Notes under the pieces: generated by a model
What the model saw: only the letters and a program-made list of their open reading frames with translations
What the model was told of the DNA's origin: nothing
Database searches by the model: none
Assembly (NCBI GenBank): GCA_023105745.1
Contig: JALGQZ010000003.1
Coordinates: 46,408,196 to 46,472,195, forward strand
Origin: Austropuccinia psidii
Taxonomy: Eukaryota; Basidiomycota; Pucciniomycetes; Pucciniales; Sphaerophragmiaceae
DNA length: 64,000 bases
Reading direction: 5' to 3'
Translations under genes and position numbers: made by a program
Shown: positions 10,665 to 22,079 of the stretch, piece after piece
Layout of the letters: each line of letters starts with the position of its first letter
Numbering within the stretch: the first letter of the stretch is position 1

Positions 10665-10677
10665 GGCCAGGCCCCCA
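10665..10677 (-). other. Primer binding site, B2
   Basis: On the minus strand TGGGGGCCTGGCC starts three bases (TTT) after the LTR end. Identical to B4 and nearly identical to B3. The implied tRNA 3' end was not identified. Confidence 0.65.
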
Positions 10678-10680
10678 AAA

Positions 10681-12099
10681 TATCAGGCTGAGTCTATGAT
10701 AAAGGTTTATATTGGTATTTACAAACTTTAACTATGACTGTGACATGCTGAGAATGATATAAAAGGTTTTGGATAATCATGATAGATGGTTTAAAATAAG
10801 ATATTAAGGGCTTTACTATAATAATATAGTGGTTGTGAGTGCTGCTAAAAGCCCAGGGTATGGTCTTATCAGTTGGGTTACTGTAATAAGAACTACAATA
10901 CTTAAGTTTAAAGTCTAACCTGTTTCTTTTCCATGAGTATAACTGTTTTTGACATTTGTACTATGTAGGAATTCAAGAGCAGGATAGGGATTCCTTTTCT
11001 GGCAGTGAAAAGGCCTCCTTTTATCCTGAAATGGTGTGAAAAGGCTGCTGGACCTTTTCACATATAGGAAGTGAAGATTTTTCACTCTCAAGGACGGGCT
11101 TGTGGTTGGAAAAAGGGTTTTATAGCCTTTATTGGGCTCATATGTGGTTTTGAAACCACATCTGGGCAGTTTTCACCAATACAGGGTGAAGATTTTCATC
11201 TGGGGGCCACACAGCCTGATTCTGACGTGTATGACAGGTAGAATTCTGTACAAAACCTGTATGGGACCCCAGTATTGAATGAAATATGAGGTATTTAAGT
11301 AAAAAAAGCCTCTTTGTCAGTTTGACACCTCATAATAATGGTTATGGGATATTATACCATGGTAAGGCTGTATTGGCCAAACTGTGGAATTTTGACCTCA
11401 AAACAGCCATACCTTTGTCAGTTTTTGAGATATCAAACTCTAAATTGGTTCAGGGTGTAGCCCTGTATGTTTCTACACAATGTTACATCATTTGATATGG
11501 TTATCATGAAATATGGCAAAGTTATGCCATGTACAAGATTTTTGTACATATGCTTGTTTTAGGCAAAAGGCTGTATTAGGCTTGTTTGCCTTATAATGTT
11601 TGTTCTAGATGAGATATGGGGAAATGCATGGCACCATCAGATAGCCCTGATTGTACTTTTTCCAAAAATATCCCACTTTAGGTATCTCACACTAAAGCTG
11701 TAGAAGGTAGATGAGAGGTGAATATTTTATGCATCCTTATTTGGCCTGAACTTGGCCATAACTTCTGTAATACTGGTGCTAGCTCAGTTTGGATGGTACC
11801 ATTGAATTGCCCTGACAGAGAGCTTCATTTTGAATACCCATTTGATGGGGTTAAGCCTCTTACTATGTATTTCAGATGAGAGGTGACAATTAAGGTTTCT
11901 ACTCAGCAATAACTTTGTTATCCTTTTTCCTATGATGATGAAACTTATATATTTGGAAAGAGGTGAGTTTCCTCTTTCCTTTGATACCTTTTGAGCTAAT
12001 TTGGCTCAGCTCCATATTTTGATTGTATCTTTGCTTTACCATTTGTTTATGGTATTTGGCTGTCATGCTTGTGCTCTGGTTCTGAGTCACAGGCTGACA
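10681..12099 (-). repeat. 5' LTR of B2 (1419 bp)
   Basis: Right end is the complement of TGTCAGCCTGTGACTC; left end reads TATCAGG where other copies have TGTCAGG or TGTTGGG, so the terminal CA is mutated to TA. Similar along its length to 18,424-19,839, 30,122-31,557 and 38,326-39,785. Confidence 0.85.
11017..11026 (-). promoter_or_regulatory. Candidate TATA box in family B LTR (B2)
   Basis: Minus strand GGATAAAAGG, conserved at the same place in the B3 LTRs (GGATAAAAAG at 38,661-38,670). Placement inside the LTR suits the U3/R boundary. Confidence 0.4.
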
Positions 12100-12960
12100 G
12101 CCAGTAAACAAAAAATTAGTTTACTTAAAGTACTGAGTAAAAATAGACCAGCCTTTTCCATTGGTGAAGAACCTCTGCGCAAGATCAGAGGCCATGATAT
12201 AGAGCTATATCTGGATGTGGAAAGACCTCATCTACCCATGCTCAGAAGACCCCCATATCCAAAAAGCCTGGAAACTAGGAAAGAAATTGAAAAACACATG
12301 AATGAAATCTAGATATTAATGTGATCAAGAAGATAGGACACAATGTAATAGTGGAAATCACCACTCCTGTCCTTATCACCTGGAATGATTCCTAATCTAG
12401 GTTTTGTGGAGATTTGAGAGACCTGAATAACTACACAAAAGCTTATAGGCACCCTATAACAAGGATACCTCATGCCCTAGAAAAACTGGCAAAAGCAAAA
12501 TACGCAACCAAAATGGATTGTATGAAAGTCTTTCACCAGAATGGAGTTAAAACACAATCCATGAAGCTACTCAGGATTATATTTCATAGGGGTATATATG
12601 AGTATACTGGGATGCCATTTGGAATCAAAAATGCCCCAGGCCATTTCCAAAGGATTATGGACACAATATTCCAAGAAGAAATATTGGAAGGCTAGATGGT
12701 GGTATATATTGATGATATCATTATATATGCAGAGACATGGGAAGTCCATGTGAAATACATAGACAGAGTATCAAATAGATGAACACCCATTAATATGAAA
12801 ATTTCACTTAAAAGTGTAATTTTGGCCACCAAGAACCATTAGCACTACACCATAAAGTATCAGGCCTTAGCCTGGCAAGAGATCAGAACAAAGTCGCAGC
12901 AGTACTGCAAAACCAAGTATCAAAGAAAATCAAAGATAGGCAATCTTTCCTTGGATCTTC
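12100..12960 (+). pseudogene. Reverse transcriptase of B2b, broken
   Basis: Open pieces 12,100-12,312 and 12,414-12,695 plus stop-ridden sequence between and after. [47 protein letters not shown] and YIDD (12,705-12,716) mark a Ty3-type RT. TAG 12,693 replaces the Trp before MVVYIDD. Closely related to B3 RT (34,535-33,700, minus). Confidence 0.85.
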
Positions 12961-13029
12961 TAGCTACCACAGAAACCAAAGCAAACAATTTGCCCACATA
13001 ACTAGTAGTATATACAGGTTATTTTTGAA

Positions 13030-13520
13030 AGATGTAGTTTTTGAAATTACCAAGGAAAGAAGGGATGCATATGAGAAGATCAAATATTAACTCACTAATA
13101 AACCTGTCCTAATATTACCTGAGTTTGAACTACCATTCAAGATAAATGTAGATGCAGCTTGTAGTCAAGTCCCGGGAGCAGCCCTTTACCATAGAAAAAT
13201 TGTGGATGGTGAACCAAAGGAAGGAGTAATATGCTAAATCTCCTGGAAATTGAAAGATTCAGAAGCCAAGTATGGAGCCACTCAGACTGAATGCTTATTC
13301 TTATTCTGGGTTCTGAAAACACTCCATTATTACTTGGAGGGTGCAGTATTTGAAGTATACAGAGACTTCACAGCCTTGAAGTCTTTACTTAACATGAAGA
13401 CTACAAATAGACACATGTTGAGCTGACAAATAGCCATCCAAGAGTATAGAGGTAACATGAAAATCATATAACAAGAAGGAAAAAGCCACACAAATGAAGT
13501 TTGCCTCATTAGATGACCAC
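13030..13520 (+). pseudogene. RNase H of B2b, broken
   Basis: Translated similarity to B3 and A1: VFEITKERRDAYE, a DAACSQ-type first Asp box near 13,150, a TQTECLF Glu region near 13,285, [13 protein letters not shown] near 13,325, LLNMKTTNRHML near 13,395 and an HTNE box near 13,490. Several stops, no long open frame. Confidence 0.75.
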
Positions 13521-13859
13521 TGGATAATGTCAAAAGCAATCCAGCTCAGGACCCTGAAGTAGCTGCAAAGATTCCTATCCATTTCATGGAAATAGACAGG
13601 AGAAAAAACTGAAAACTTTCTGGAGGGGAACCAGAATTTGGTACCTGAGACAGTGGTAAAACTGAAGCTCCCATATTGGGAACAAGCTCCTCAGAACTGC
13701 ATAATGAATTTTTCAGTTCAGTCACTAAAACGTATTCCAAGCACAAACAGTGTAGCATATTGTTCAAACTCCTCCAGCTAAAGTACAGGAGCCCAGAACT
13801 GGAATCCCAGTTAGAGGAGCCCTGGTTGAGGTACTATAAGGATGATTAATTTCCCCTTA

Positions 13860-14900
13860 TAGATGGACTACTCCATCACAGAGAGAAGCATACTAGTGCC
13901 CTCACAGTGATAGGTAGAGACCACATATCCTTGATCCTGCAGTAATTACCGACTGCCCCTAAATGGGACACATGGGTAAAGACAGGACCAAAGAGAGGGT
14001 AACAAGCACAGCTTGGTGGTCCCAATGGGAACAAGAGCTGAGTGAATACAAAAAAACTTGTGAAAGATGCCAGAAGGAAAACAGAAATCATGGGAAGAGA
14101 TATGGGCTACTTCAGCATATAGAAGAACTAAAACACCCATGGGAAACCATCAACATGGACTGGGTCACAGGACTAGTCTCAGGAGGCGAGAAAAGCTTCA
14201 AAGCTTTCCAAGTCATAGTTGATAGGTATAGTAAAAATGTAAGGTTCCTACCATTTCACAAGGAAGACACAGCTATGAATACAGCCTTGTTATTCTGGAG
14301 TCATAATTAGTGATAGGGACCCAAAATTAACATCAGCATTTTGGACCAATCTCTATTACATTCTTGGAGCTAAACTTGCATTTTCTACAGCTTATCATCC
14401 AAAGACAGATGGTTTAGATGAAAGGACAATCCAGACAATGGAGGAAATCATCAGAAGATTCTGTGCATATGGAATGGAATATAAGGATCATGAAGGATAT
14501 ACCCATGACTGGGTCACACTCATACCAGCAGTCCAACTGGCGTACAACACCAGCCAGCACTCTACCACAGGGAGATAGCCCTCACTGGTAGAAAAAGGGT
14601 GGAACCCCCTATTGCCTGTGGATCACTTGAAGTAAGAACTTGTGACTATCCACCCCAAAGGCAACGACTTCAATGAAATGTGGAAGAGAGTATGTGCTAC
14701 ATCTGCTAAGTGCATAACTGAGGCTAAAGAGTAAAACAAACAGATGTATGACAAAACACACATGGAACCAGACTTCAAAGAAGGGGACAAAGTGTTAGTA
14801 TCTAAACTCAACTTTAATAACCTCAATGGACCAAAGAAAATGAGAGACTAATTTTGTGGGACCCTTCACTATCATCAAATTGATAGGGAGAAAAACTCAG
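13860..14900 (+). pseudogene. Integrase of B2b, broken
   Basis: Best segment 13,963-14,310: [21 protein letters not shown] zinc cysteines, then NMDWVTGLV with the first catalytic Asp. The second Asp ([11 protein letters not shown], near 14,310) and AYHPKTDGL (near 14,390) follow after an indel. A KGWNP-type motif near 14,600 and a GPK-type linker near 14,830 lead to the C-terminus. Confidence 0.8.
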
Positions 14901-15029
14901 TAGAGGTTCAACTTACAGAGGAATTCTCATGGAAACACCCAGTATTCCCAGTGGGTTTGGTAAAACCCTACCTCCAGACAGGAGGGCAGCGTTCCCTCCA
15001 GGAACAGAACATACAGTCCACAAGACATA

Positions 15030-15242
15030 GTGGAGGTGGAATACTCCCCTGGACCTGTGAAAAAGATCATAAAGGCCAGGAAAATCAGACTGAATGGTAA
15101 AGACCAGAGACAATATTTGGTCAGATTCAAGAACCAAAGAGAAGATAAGGATAAATGGTTGGAAGAAGATGCCATACCAGATGGGAACTTTAACCTGAGA
15201 ATATTCAGAGCCTTTAGCATGGCTAAACAGTCTGATAAATGA
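15030..15242 (+). pseudogene. Chromodomain-like C-terminus of B2b Pol
   Basis: Ends the Pol frame: PGPVKKIIKARKIRL, QYLVRFKNQ, DKWLEEDAIPDG, FRAFSMAKQSDK, stop at 15,240. Same module as at the A1 3' end (5490-5650). The polypurine tract follows within 25 bp. Confidence 0.8.
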
Positions 15243-15254
15243 TAAGACTTTTTT

Positions 15255-15266
15255 AAAGGGAGGGTA
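15255..15266 (+). other. Polypurine tract, B2b
   Basis: AAAGGGAGGGTA ends at the TGTCAGCC start of the LTR. Confidence 0.8.
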
Positions 15267-16412
15267 TGTCAGCCTGTGACTCAAAACAAGAGCACAAGCA
15301 TGACAGACAGAAACCATAAACCAATAGTAGAGAAAAAGAAAACCAAAGCATGGAGCTGAGCCAGAAAATCTCAAAAGATATCAAAAGAAAGAGGAAACTC
15401 ACCTGCTTTCAAATATACAAGTCCCATAATCATAGGAAAAAGAGTAACAAAGTTATTCCTTCTCAAAGAAGTTGCTGAGCATAAAACTTAATTTTCACCT
15501 CCAATCTAAGATCCGGAGGAAGGGGCTTAACCCCAGAAAATGGGTTTTAGCATTGAAGCTTCAGGTCAGGGCTCTCCAATGTTGCTAGCCAAACTAAGCT
15601 AGCACCAAAATTACAGAGGCCATGGCCAAAATAAGGTTAAATAAGGGTGAATTGAATATTCAACTCTCATCTAACTTCTATGGTTTTTTGTGTGAGATAC
15701 CTAAAGTGGGGTCATTTTGGAAAGAGCACAATCAAGGATATCTTATGAGGCCATCTATTTCCCCATATCTCATCTAGAGCCAATGCTATGGGGAAAACAA
15801 GTTCATTACAGACTTTGAGAAAATAATATATCTTGAGAACAAAAGTTGAACAAGGCATAACTTTGCAATATTTAATGATACTCATATGAAATGAAGTACC
15901 ATTGTGTAGATCTCATCCAGGGCTACACAATGAGCCAAAGGCTAGCTCAATATCTTAAAAACTGACAATGTTATAGCAGCTTGAAGTTCAAATCCCATAG
16001 TTTGGCCAATACACCTTGGCTGTGGGATACTATGCCTTAACTATGATTATGAGGTGTCAAAAAGACAAATAAGCTTGTTTATACTTCAATACCTCATACT
16101 TCATTCATTTCTGGGGCTTAATGAAGGTTCTGTACAGCTTTCTATGCATCATACATGTCAGAAGAGGGCTGTGTGGTCCCAAGAGAATATTTTCACCCTT
16201 TATTGGGGAAATCTGCCCAGATGTAGTTTCAAAACAAAATCTTCACCCAATACAGAGCATACAGGCCTTGTGCAAACCACAAGCCAGTACTATGAAGTGA
16301 AAAATCTTCCTTTCCTCTAAGTGTATGGTCTTGAGGACCTTTCCATCCCATTTCAGCATAAAAGGAGGCCTTTTCTCTGCCAGAAAAGGAATCCCAATAC
16401 TGCCCTTGAATT
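15267..16412 (+). repeat. 3' LTR of B2b, first part
   Basis: Starts TGTCAGCCTGTGACTC. Homology to other family B LTRs runs to GAATTCC near 16,412 and then changes strand. The missing end is found at 19,840-20,053. Confidence 0.8.
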
Positions 16413-16860
16413 CCCCCCACTTTGGGTATCACACACTAAACCTGTAGAAGCTGCATGGGAGGTGAATATTTTATTCACCCTTGTTTGAGCTTATTTAGGC
16501 CATAACTTCTGTAGCTTTGGTGCTAGCTCAATTTGGTTAGTACCATTGGATAGCCCTGATTGAGAGCTCCAATTTGAACACCCATTTGATGTGTTTCAGC
16601 CTCTTTTTCCTGTATTTCAGTGGAGAGGTTGAAATTAAGGTTTATGCTCAGAAACTGCTTTGAGCTTAAATTAATTTGCTATTCTTTGTCCTATTATTAT
16701 GGGACTTGCATATTTGAAAAGCGGTGAGTTTCCTGTTTCTTTTGATACCTTTTGAGCTTATTTGGCTCAGTTCCGCTTTTTGGTGGTATTTTTCTCTACT
16801 ATTGGTTTATGGTATTCTGGAAGTCATGCTTGTGCTCTAGCTTTGAGTCACAAGCTAACC
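16413..16860 (-). repeat. Truncated 3' LTR of B4
   Basis: Right end is a mutated complement of the LTR start (AAGCTAACC for AGGCTGACA), followed by the complement of a polypurine tract (TACCCCCCC). Only the first 448 bp or so of the LTR remain. Confidence 0.75.
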
Positions 16861-17680
16861 TACCCCCCCATAAAAAATGGCACATCATTGAGTAGATTTT
16901 ACTGTCTTCTTTGAGGTACTAGTGTTGTTAATGTGACCTTGAGCCAACAATTCTTTGTGCTCATACCCTCTCTGTCTGGTGATTTATGTTTCAAATCATC
17001 CAGACATTTGGTCATTGGTTTCCTTCTTTTTAAGTGGAATTAACCGATTTCATTTGTTCAATGGTTCTTAAATTCCACCAAATACTCCTCATTGAGGTTA
17101 GGTTCACTGTATGAGTTATTTCTACACCCATTAACCACACTATAAGAGTCAGATTCATGACCTTCTTGGTCTTTTATTGTTTCTTTCTATTTTGCAAATA
17201 TCTATTCCCTGTCTTTGGGAAAACTGTCCAAATAGTGATTGGGTGATTCAAAGTTGTGAAATCCTGTTGTGATTTCAGACTCAGAATCTGAATTTGTTTG
17301 GATTCCAGGGTTGCATTCTCCCTGTTAACACAAGTACTAGGGGTATTGTATCTACCAATAGATGTTCTCATCCTTACTTCTTGAAATGTAGTTGATATTT
17401 CATCCAAGGTGGATTCTTTGGAGCATCTGAATTTTACTTCATTCTCTAAGTCTCCTGGTAGTTTGGTCAACAGTTTGTGATTTCTCATTTCTGTTGTTAT
17501 ATGAGGGTCAATGTCTATTGGCCTTTTTGACTGTCTCAGACACCAATCATATGGATCTTTGTCCACTGTGTATCTAGCATTTCCAAATTAAAGGGTTTTC
17601 TGCCATATTTATGTATTGTTTCTGTACTTTTAGATTATTTGGCTCCTCCACCATGGCCAGTTTCTTCTACCAGGAATATA
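16861..17680 (-). pseudogene. B4 internal remnant: chromodomain tail fused to gag
   Basis: Next to the 3' LTR the minus strand reads a chromodomain-like EEYLVEFKN segment (about 17,050-17,095). Upstream of it, 17,566-17,174 reads gag capsid: KDPYDWCLRQSKRP, MRNHKLLTKLPGDLE, FRCSKESTLDEI, matching B3 Gag (about 35,870-35,650). RT, RNase H and the integrase core are absent, so a deletion joined the two ends. A decayed WWKS/WW-type region near 17,650 precedes the tandem repeat. Confidence 0.7.
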
Positions 17681-18060
17681 TTTCAAACAATATATACTTT
17701 GTATATATTATGAAAAAAAGATCAATAACAAAATATGATTATTTTGTATTATGAATTATTATTATTAAAATTATCAATGATAATCATAATAATCAATTTT
17801 TCATGCAAATTTGGGTGAAAAAATGAATGAAAAGAGTTTTTATTTAAGAAAAATTCAAAATATATATACTTTGTATATATTATGAAAAAAAGATCAATCA
17901 TAAAATATGCTTATATTTTATTATGAAGTATTATTATTGAAATTATCAATAATAATAATAATAATCAATTTTTCACACCAATTTGGGTGAGAAAAATGAA
18001 TTATAAGAGTTTATCTTTGAAAAAAATTCAAACAATATATACTTTTTATATATCATTATG
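17681..18060. repeat. AT-rich tandem repeat, period about 172 bp
   Basis: ACTTTGTATATATTATGA recurs at 17,696 and 17,868, and a diverged form at 18,041 (spacings 172 and 173). Each unit also holds a TTTGGGTGA motif and runs of ATT/AAT. Two full units and part of a third. Confidence 0.8.
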
Positions 18061-18407
18061 AGAAAAATAAAAAAAATATGATTACATTTTTTGAGAAAAT
18101 AGATTATTTTATAAATACAAATTATATATTTATAAATCTTCAGAATTATGATAAAATATTATTATTTTCCAGAAATAATATGTATACCATTTTTTTCATT
18201 TTTATTATTTTATTATTATTTTTTTATTTTTCAGTAAAAAAAATAAGAATAGAGAAAAAACCAAAATTAATCACCTTCAGGGCTTCTTATGACTTAAGAA
18301 AAGTCAAAATAAGTAATAAAACAAGTATAAAAACTCTAAAAGGCATTGAAATAAGCCAAAAATAGTGAAAACAAGCTTAAATTTCATCTAATATAGGTAA
18401 AAATCCA
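18061..18407. other. AT-rich stretch, no gene seen
   Basis: A 95-codon plus-strand frame here is mostly I, F and K from A/T runs and has no recognisable domain. It lies in the position of the B4 leader. Confidence 0.5.
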
Positions 18408-18420
18408 GGCCAGGCCCCCA
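18408..18420 (-). other. Primer binding site, B4
   Basis: Minus strand TGGGGGCCTGGCC, three bases after the LTR end, identical to B2. Confidence 0.65.
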
Positions 18421-18423
18421 AAA

Positions 18424-19839
18424 TGTTGGGGCGACTCTATGATATAGCATTAAAATGATAATAAAAAGCTAGAACTATGAGTGTGACACAAAAATAATAA
18501 TGATGATTGAGTGAATAGATGGTTAAAAGGGCTATAATAAAAGAATTTAGTGATGGTGAGTGCAATTGATAGCCCTGGGTGCAGTTTTATATGTTGGTTT
18601 ACAATAATAAACCCTAAAATAATTAAAATTATAATTATACCTGTTAAATTCTAAGGGTACCAATTCTTTAAGAAGCTATACCCTGTAAGAATATTGAGAA
18701 CAGGAAGATGGATTGGCCTTCTGGTGAGGAAAGGCCTCCTTTTATCTTGTTCTGGGGTAGTGGGAGGCTGTTTACCTCTGCACACGACCACAGAGTGAAA
18801 GGTTTAACTATTATGGGTGGGTTTGTGGCTCAAAACACTAAATACAGACTGTTATTTGGTGGAAATGTGGTTTTAGAGCCACAAGTTGTCATTTTTACCC
18901 TATACAGGGTGAAAAACCTCACCAATGGAGTTTAAAGGTGTGTTCTGGTGCTTCCAAAGCATCAGAAACTGTACAGAACCTGTATGAACCCCTTTATTTG
19001 ACTGAAATAAGAGGTATTGAAGTATAAACCAGCTTCTTTGTCTATTTGATGCCTCATAATAATACTTATGGGATAGTATCCCACAGTAAATCTGTATTGG
19101 TCTAATTGTGGGATTTTGTCCTTAAAACTGCTATAAGTTTGTCTGTTTTTAAAATATTGAGATCAAATTTGGTTCATTATGTAGCCCTGGATGGAATATA
19201 CACAATGGTCCCTCATTTGGTATGGTTAACATTAAATATGGAAACATTATGCCATGTTCAATTTTAGGTATCCATATATATGATTATCTCAAAATTTGTA
19301 TGAAATTTGTTTTCCCCATAATCTTTGTTCTAGATGAGATATGGGGAAATGGATGGAGCCATAAGATGGCCCTGATTGCGTCTTTCCAATAGACCTCACT
19401 TTGGGTATCTCAAACTAAAACTGTAGAAATTGAATGAGAGGTGAATGTTTTATTCACCCTTATTTACTCTTATCTTAGCCATAACTTCTATAGTTTTGTT
19501 GCTAGCTCCATTTGGCTAGTACCATTGGATAGGCCTGATTGAGAGCTCCAATTTGAATCCCCACTTGATGAGTTTCAGCCTCTTTTTTCTGTATTCCAGA
19601 TGAGAGGTTAAAATTAAGGTTTATGCTCAGAAACTGCTTTGAGCTTAAATTAATTTGCTATTATTTGTCCTATTATTATGGGACTTGCATATTTGGAAAG
19701 CAGTTAGTTTCTTGTTTCTTTTGACACCTTTTTAGCTTATTTGGCTCAGTTCTGCTTTTTGGTGGTATTTTGCTCTACCATTGGTTGATGGTATTCTGGC
19801 AGTCATGCTTGTGCTCTGGCTTTGAGTCACAGGCTGACA
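18424..19839 (-). repeat. 5' LTR of B4 (1416 bp)
   Basis: Left end TGTTGGGGCG, right end AGGCTGACA; TG...CA ends on the minus strand. Similar in length and content to the other family B LTRs. Confidence 0.85.
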
Positions 19840-20053
19840 TATAACTTAATTAGTGAATTGTAGTTCCTATTATAGTAACCCAACTGGTAAGACTTCACCC
19901 AGGGCTTTTAAAAGCGCTCACCACCACTATTCCTCATAGTAAAGCCCTTATATTATCCATCATAAACCTTTTTTAACTTTATAATACGTGTCACAGTCAG
20001 GTTTAAAACTGTATATACATCTAATAGCACTTCATCATAGACTCAGCCTGACA
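19840..20053 (+). repeat. 3' end of the B2b LTR beyond the B4 insertion
   Basis: Reads as the reverse complement of the left end of minus-strand family B LTRs (compare 10,681-10,900) and ends ACTCAGCCTGACA. About 50 bp of LTR between 16,412 and this piece appear lost. Confidence 0.75.
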
Positions 20054-20458
20054 TCAAGTGATACTACATTATTCAAGCTAGTACCATTTAATAGCACTAA
20101 TTGAGCCACCCAATTAGAGAAGCTTTGTAATGAGGCTGTTATAGAATATGAAGCTTCTAAATGAGAGATGAAAGCTATAGTTCATTCTTAGTCAGGCCTA
20201 GAAGCTTTATAGCTTAGTTATTAATTATTTTCTTCTTTTAAAAAAAGTACTTTACAAAAGAGGGAAGTCTTCTCTTTCAGATGGTAACATGTACTGGCTA
20301 TACCTTATCATTAATTTTCTTTTTTTATGAAGCCATTTCCTCCTTATTTGATTTATTAAAGGGCAAAGATGTGCGCTATACTCCTTTGAGTGGATACCAA
20401 ATTTTGTGGTATTTTTGTGTGTAATACTTGTGATACAGCCTTTGATAAAGGCTTGACA
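20054..20458 (-). repeat. Degenerate partial LTR of relic B5
   Basis: Weak similarity to family B LTRs (GCTAGTACCATTTAATAGC for the GTACCATTGGATAGCCC region; end AAGGCTTGACA for AGGCTGACA). The adjacent sequence matches the 3' coding end of B3. Confidence 0.6.
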
Positions 20459-21450
20459 TAACATAACTGAAAAGGAATTATCATTGATGAGACTCTCTTT
20501 TCCTCATTCAGACTACAAAACTCCTGAGATGAATCTTTCAATAAGGAATTTATTTTCCTGGAAGGGATTTTTCCTTTTATGCTTCTTTATTGTTCAATAT
20601 TACCAGGAATTGTCTATAGGCTTTCCCATTTATCTCAAGTTTTATTCTTAATGGTCCAGGAAACTAATATTCAGCTACTTTCCCTTTGTAAGAGGCTATC
20701 CTCATTGCTGAGAGGTCCTTTTTATTTTCTTGACTATATGTCTCAACCAGGCCAACTGAATACACAGGGTGTTTCTAAGAGAATCCCTCAGAAAACTCTT
20801 TCCAAAACTGTATACTATTACTATAAATTCCCTAAAGTCCCCCTGGGATCAAGTTCTTTTATGAAGTACATGAATAAAATCTACAGTGAGTTTTGCCTTC
20901 CTTCAATGTTTTAGAGAAGTAAATATCTATTTTCATGAATTTGTATTTGACTTTTGAAATATTCAAAATCTGTTTACATACAAGTTCTACTCAATCTTTG
21001 GCCCACTATTTTGTGCTGGAAACTCTTCCTTTGGTCTTAGATTAAAGCTTGTGAAGCATGTCAGAGAACTCCTGATATTCCCAGAGTTTCATTGTTATTT
21101 GGTTCCTATCCAAAATTATGTATGAACTAGTCTGGTTTTCTCTGTGATTTAGCTTTTAATGAATTGAGAAGAATTAATTATACTTAAAACAGTTTTCTCA
21201 GGATTCTTCTTATTGAATCTCTATTATTGGTCTCCTTTACTTTTTTTGAATCAATTCATTAATTATTGTTAATTGTTTTTGATTTTCATAAATAATTCTT
21301 ACTGCTTAAAAGAGCTCTTTGTACACCCCCCATGAGATTGTACCTAGGATATTGGTCCCAAATGCTAAATAATTCCACTTCATTAGGCTAGGGTCATTCT
21401 TTCCTAAGACTCAGATTTAAACTTTGACTTTTTCTTCATTTTGAAGTACA
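20459..21450 (-). pseudogene. Integrase and chromodomain remnant of B5
   Basis: Lies where the integrase should be in B5, between the LTR piece and RNase H. The first 60 bp resemble the end of B3 Pol (31,560-31,640). No catalytic motif survives clearly and the rest is assigned by position. Confidence 0.45.
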
Positions 21451-21576
21451 TGTATTGAATTGGGGACTATGTTACTTTGTCTGGGTCATAGGAATAATTA
21501 TCCTTATTGTTTTCAATTTTCCACCTTCTCAAACAATCTGTATTAATGTGGCTTTTGCACACTTTTCAGATTATGG

Positions 21577-22026
21577 TCATATTTCATCTGAACTATTGAA
21601 AGTTTTTTTGATGTTGAGGAGTGAATTCAGTGCAGTAAATTCAGTGTATACTTCAAGGCAAAACACTTCCAAATAGTAGTAGAGTTTCTTCAGTGCCCAT
21701 ACTAAGCAAAGGCATTCTGTCTTTACAGAACTAAATCTGGCCTCTGAGGCTTTTGATTTTCTATAAGTATAGCATATAAGCCATGCTTTGGGGTCACCAT
21801 TTACTATCTGTGTCTGATTAAGGTCGGTTACAAGTACTAAACTGCATTCTGAACCAAGATATTGTTTGAATGGTAAGTCAATTTCTGAAATTATAGAAAT
21901 TGGTGCATGTGGTAGATAATCTTTTATTCCATAATATGCATCAGTTTTCTCTCTGGTTATCTCGAAAACTACATCATATGAACACAATTCATTAATAAAC
22001 CTATTAATATGTGGAAAGATCTTCAT
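21577..22026 (-). pseudogene. RNase H remnant of B5
   Basis: A 149-codon minus-strand frame: VVFEITREKTDAY, LPFKQYLGSECS (first Asp region altered), EARFSSVKTECLCLVWAL (Glu region), LYYYLEVFCLEVYTEF (second Asp replaced), LLNIKKT. Clear Ty3 RNase H ancestry, catalytic residues lost. Confidence 0.8.
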
Positions 22027-22079
22027 TTTCTTTCTATGATAGATTTAATATTTCAGCAAATATTGCCTCCAACTGATGT

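Larger units (their letters stand above)
7691..12099 (-). mobile_element. Truncated Ty3/gypsy copy B2 (family B): 5' LTR, leader, ORF0, ORF1, gag
   Basis: On the minus strand: LTR 12,099-10,681, primer binding site 10,677-10,665, leader, ORF0, ORF1 overlapping gag, capsid and zinc knuckle, then a cut at about 7690-7735, right after the knuckle. Protease, RT, RNase H, integrase and the 3' LTR are missing. Both edges join other elements directly (family A LTR on the left, family B pol on the opposite strand on the right). Confidence 0.82.
16413..19839 (-). mobile_element. Internally deleted Ty3/gypsy copy B4, nested in LTR of B2b
   Basis: Minus strand: 5' LTR 19,839-18,424, primer binding site, AT-rich repeats, gag fragment joined to the end of the chromodomain region, then a truncated 3' LTR (16,860-16,413). 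Protease through most of integrase is missing. Flanked on both sides by pieces of one plus-strand LTR. Confidence 0.8.
12100..20053 (+). mobile_element. 5'-truncated Ty3/gypsy copy B2b, its 3' LTR split by copy B4
   Basis: Starts abruptly at 12,100 inside the protease-RT linker (SKQK motif) and continues through RT, RNase H, integrase, chromodomain, polypurine tract and 3' LTR. LTR part 1 is 15,267-16,412; the remaining 3' end is 19,840-20,053, after the B4 insertion. The two parts together make about 1.36 kb, close to a complete family B LTR. Confidence 0.8.

Noticed and set aside
16054..16320. 88-codon frame in the B2b LTR
   Set aside because: Lies inside the LTR and is not kept in the other family B LTRs.
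18078..18365. 95-codon plus-strand frame rich in I, F and K
   Set aside because: Arises from A/T runs next to the tandem repeat; hydrophobicity reflects composition and no homologue is visible in the other family B leaders.
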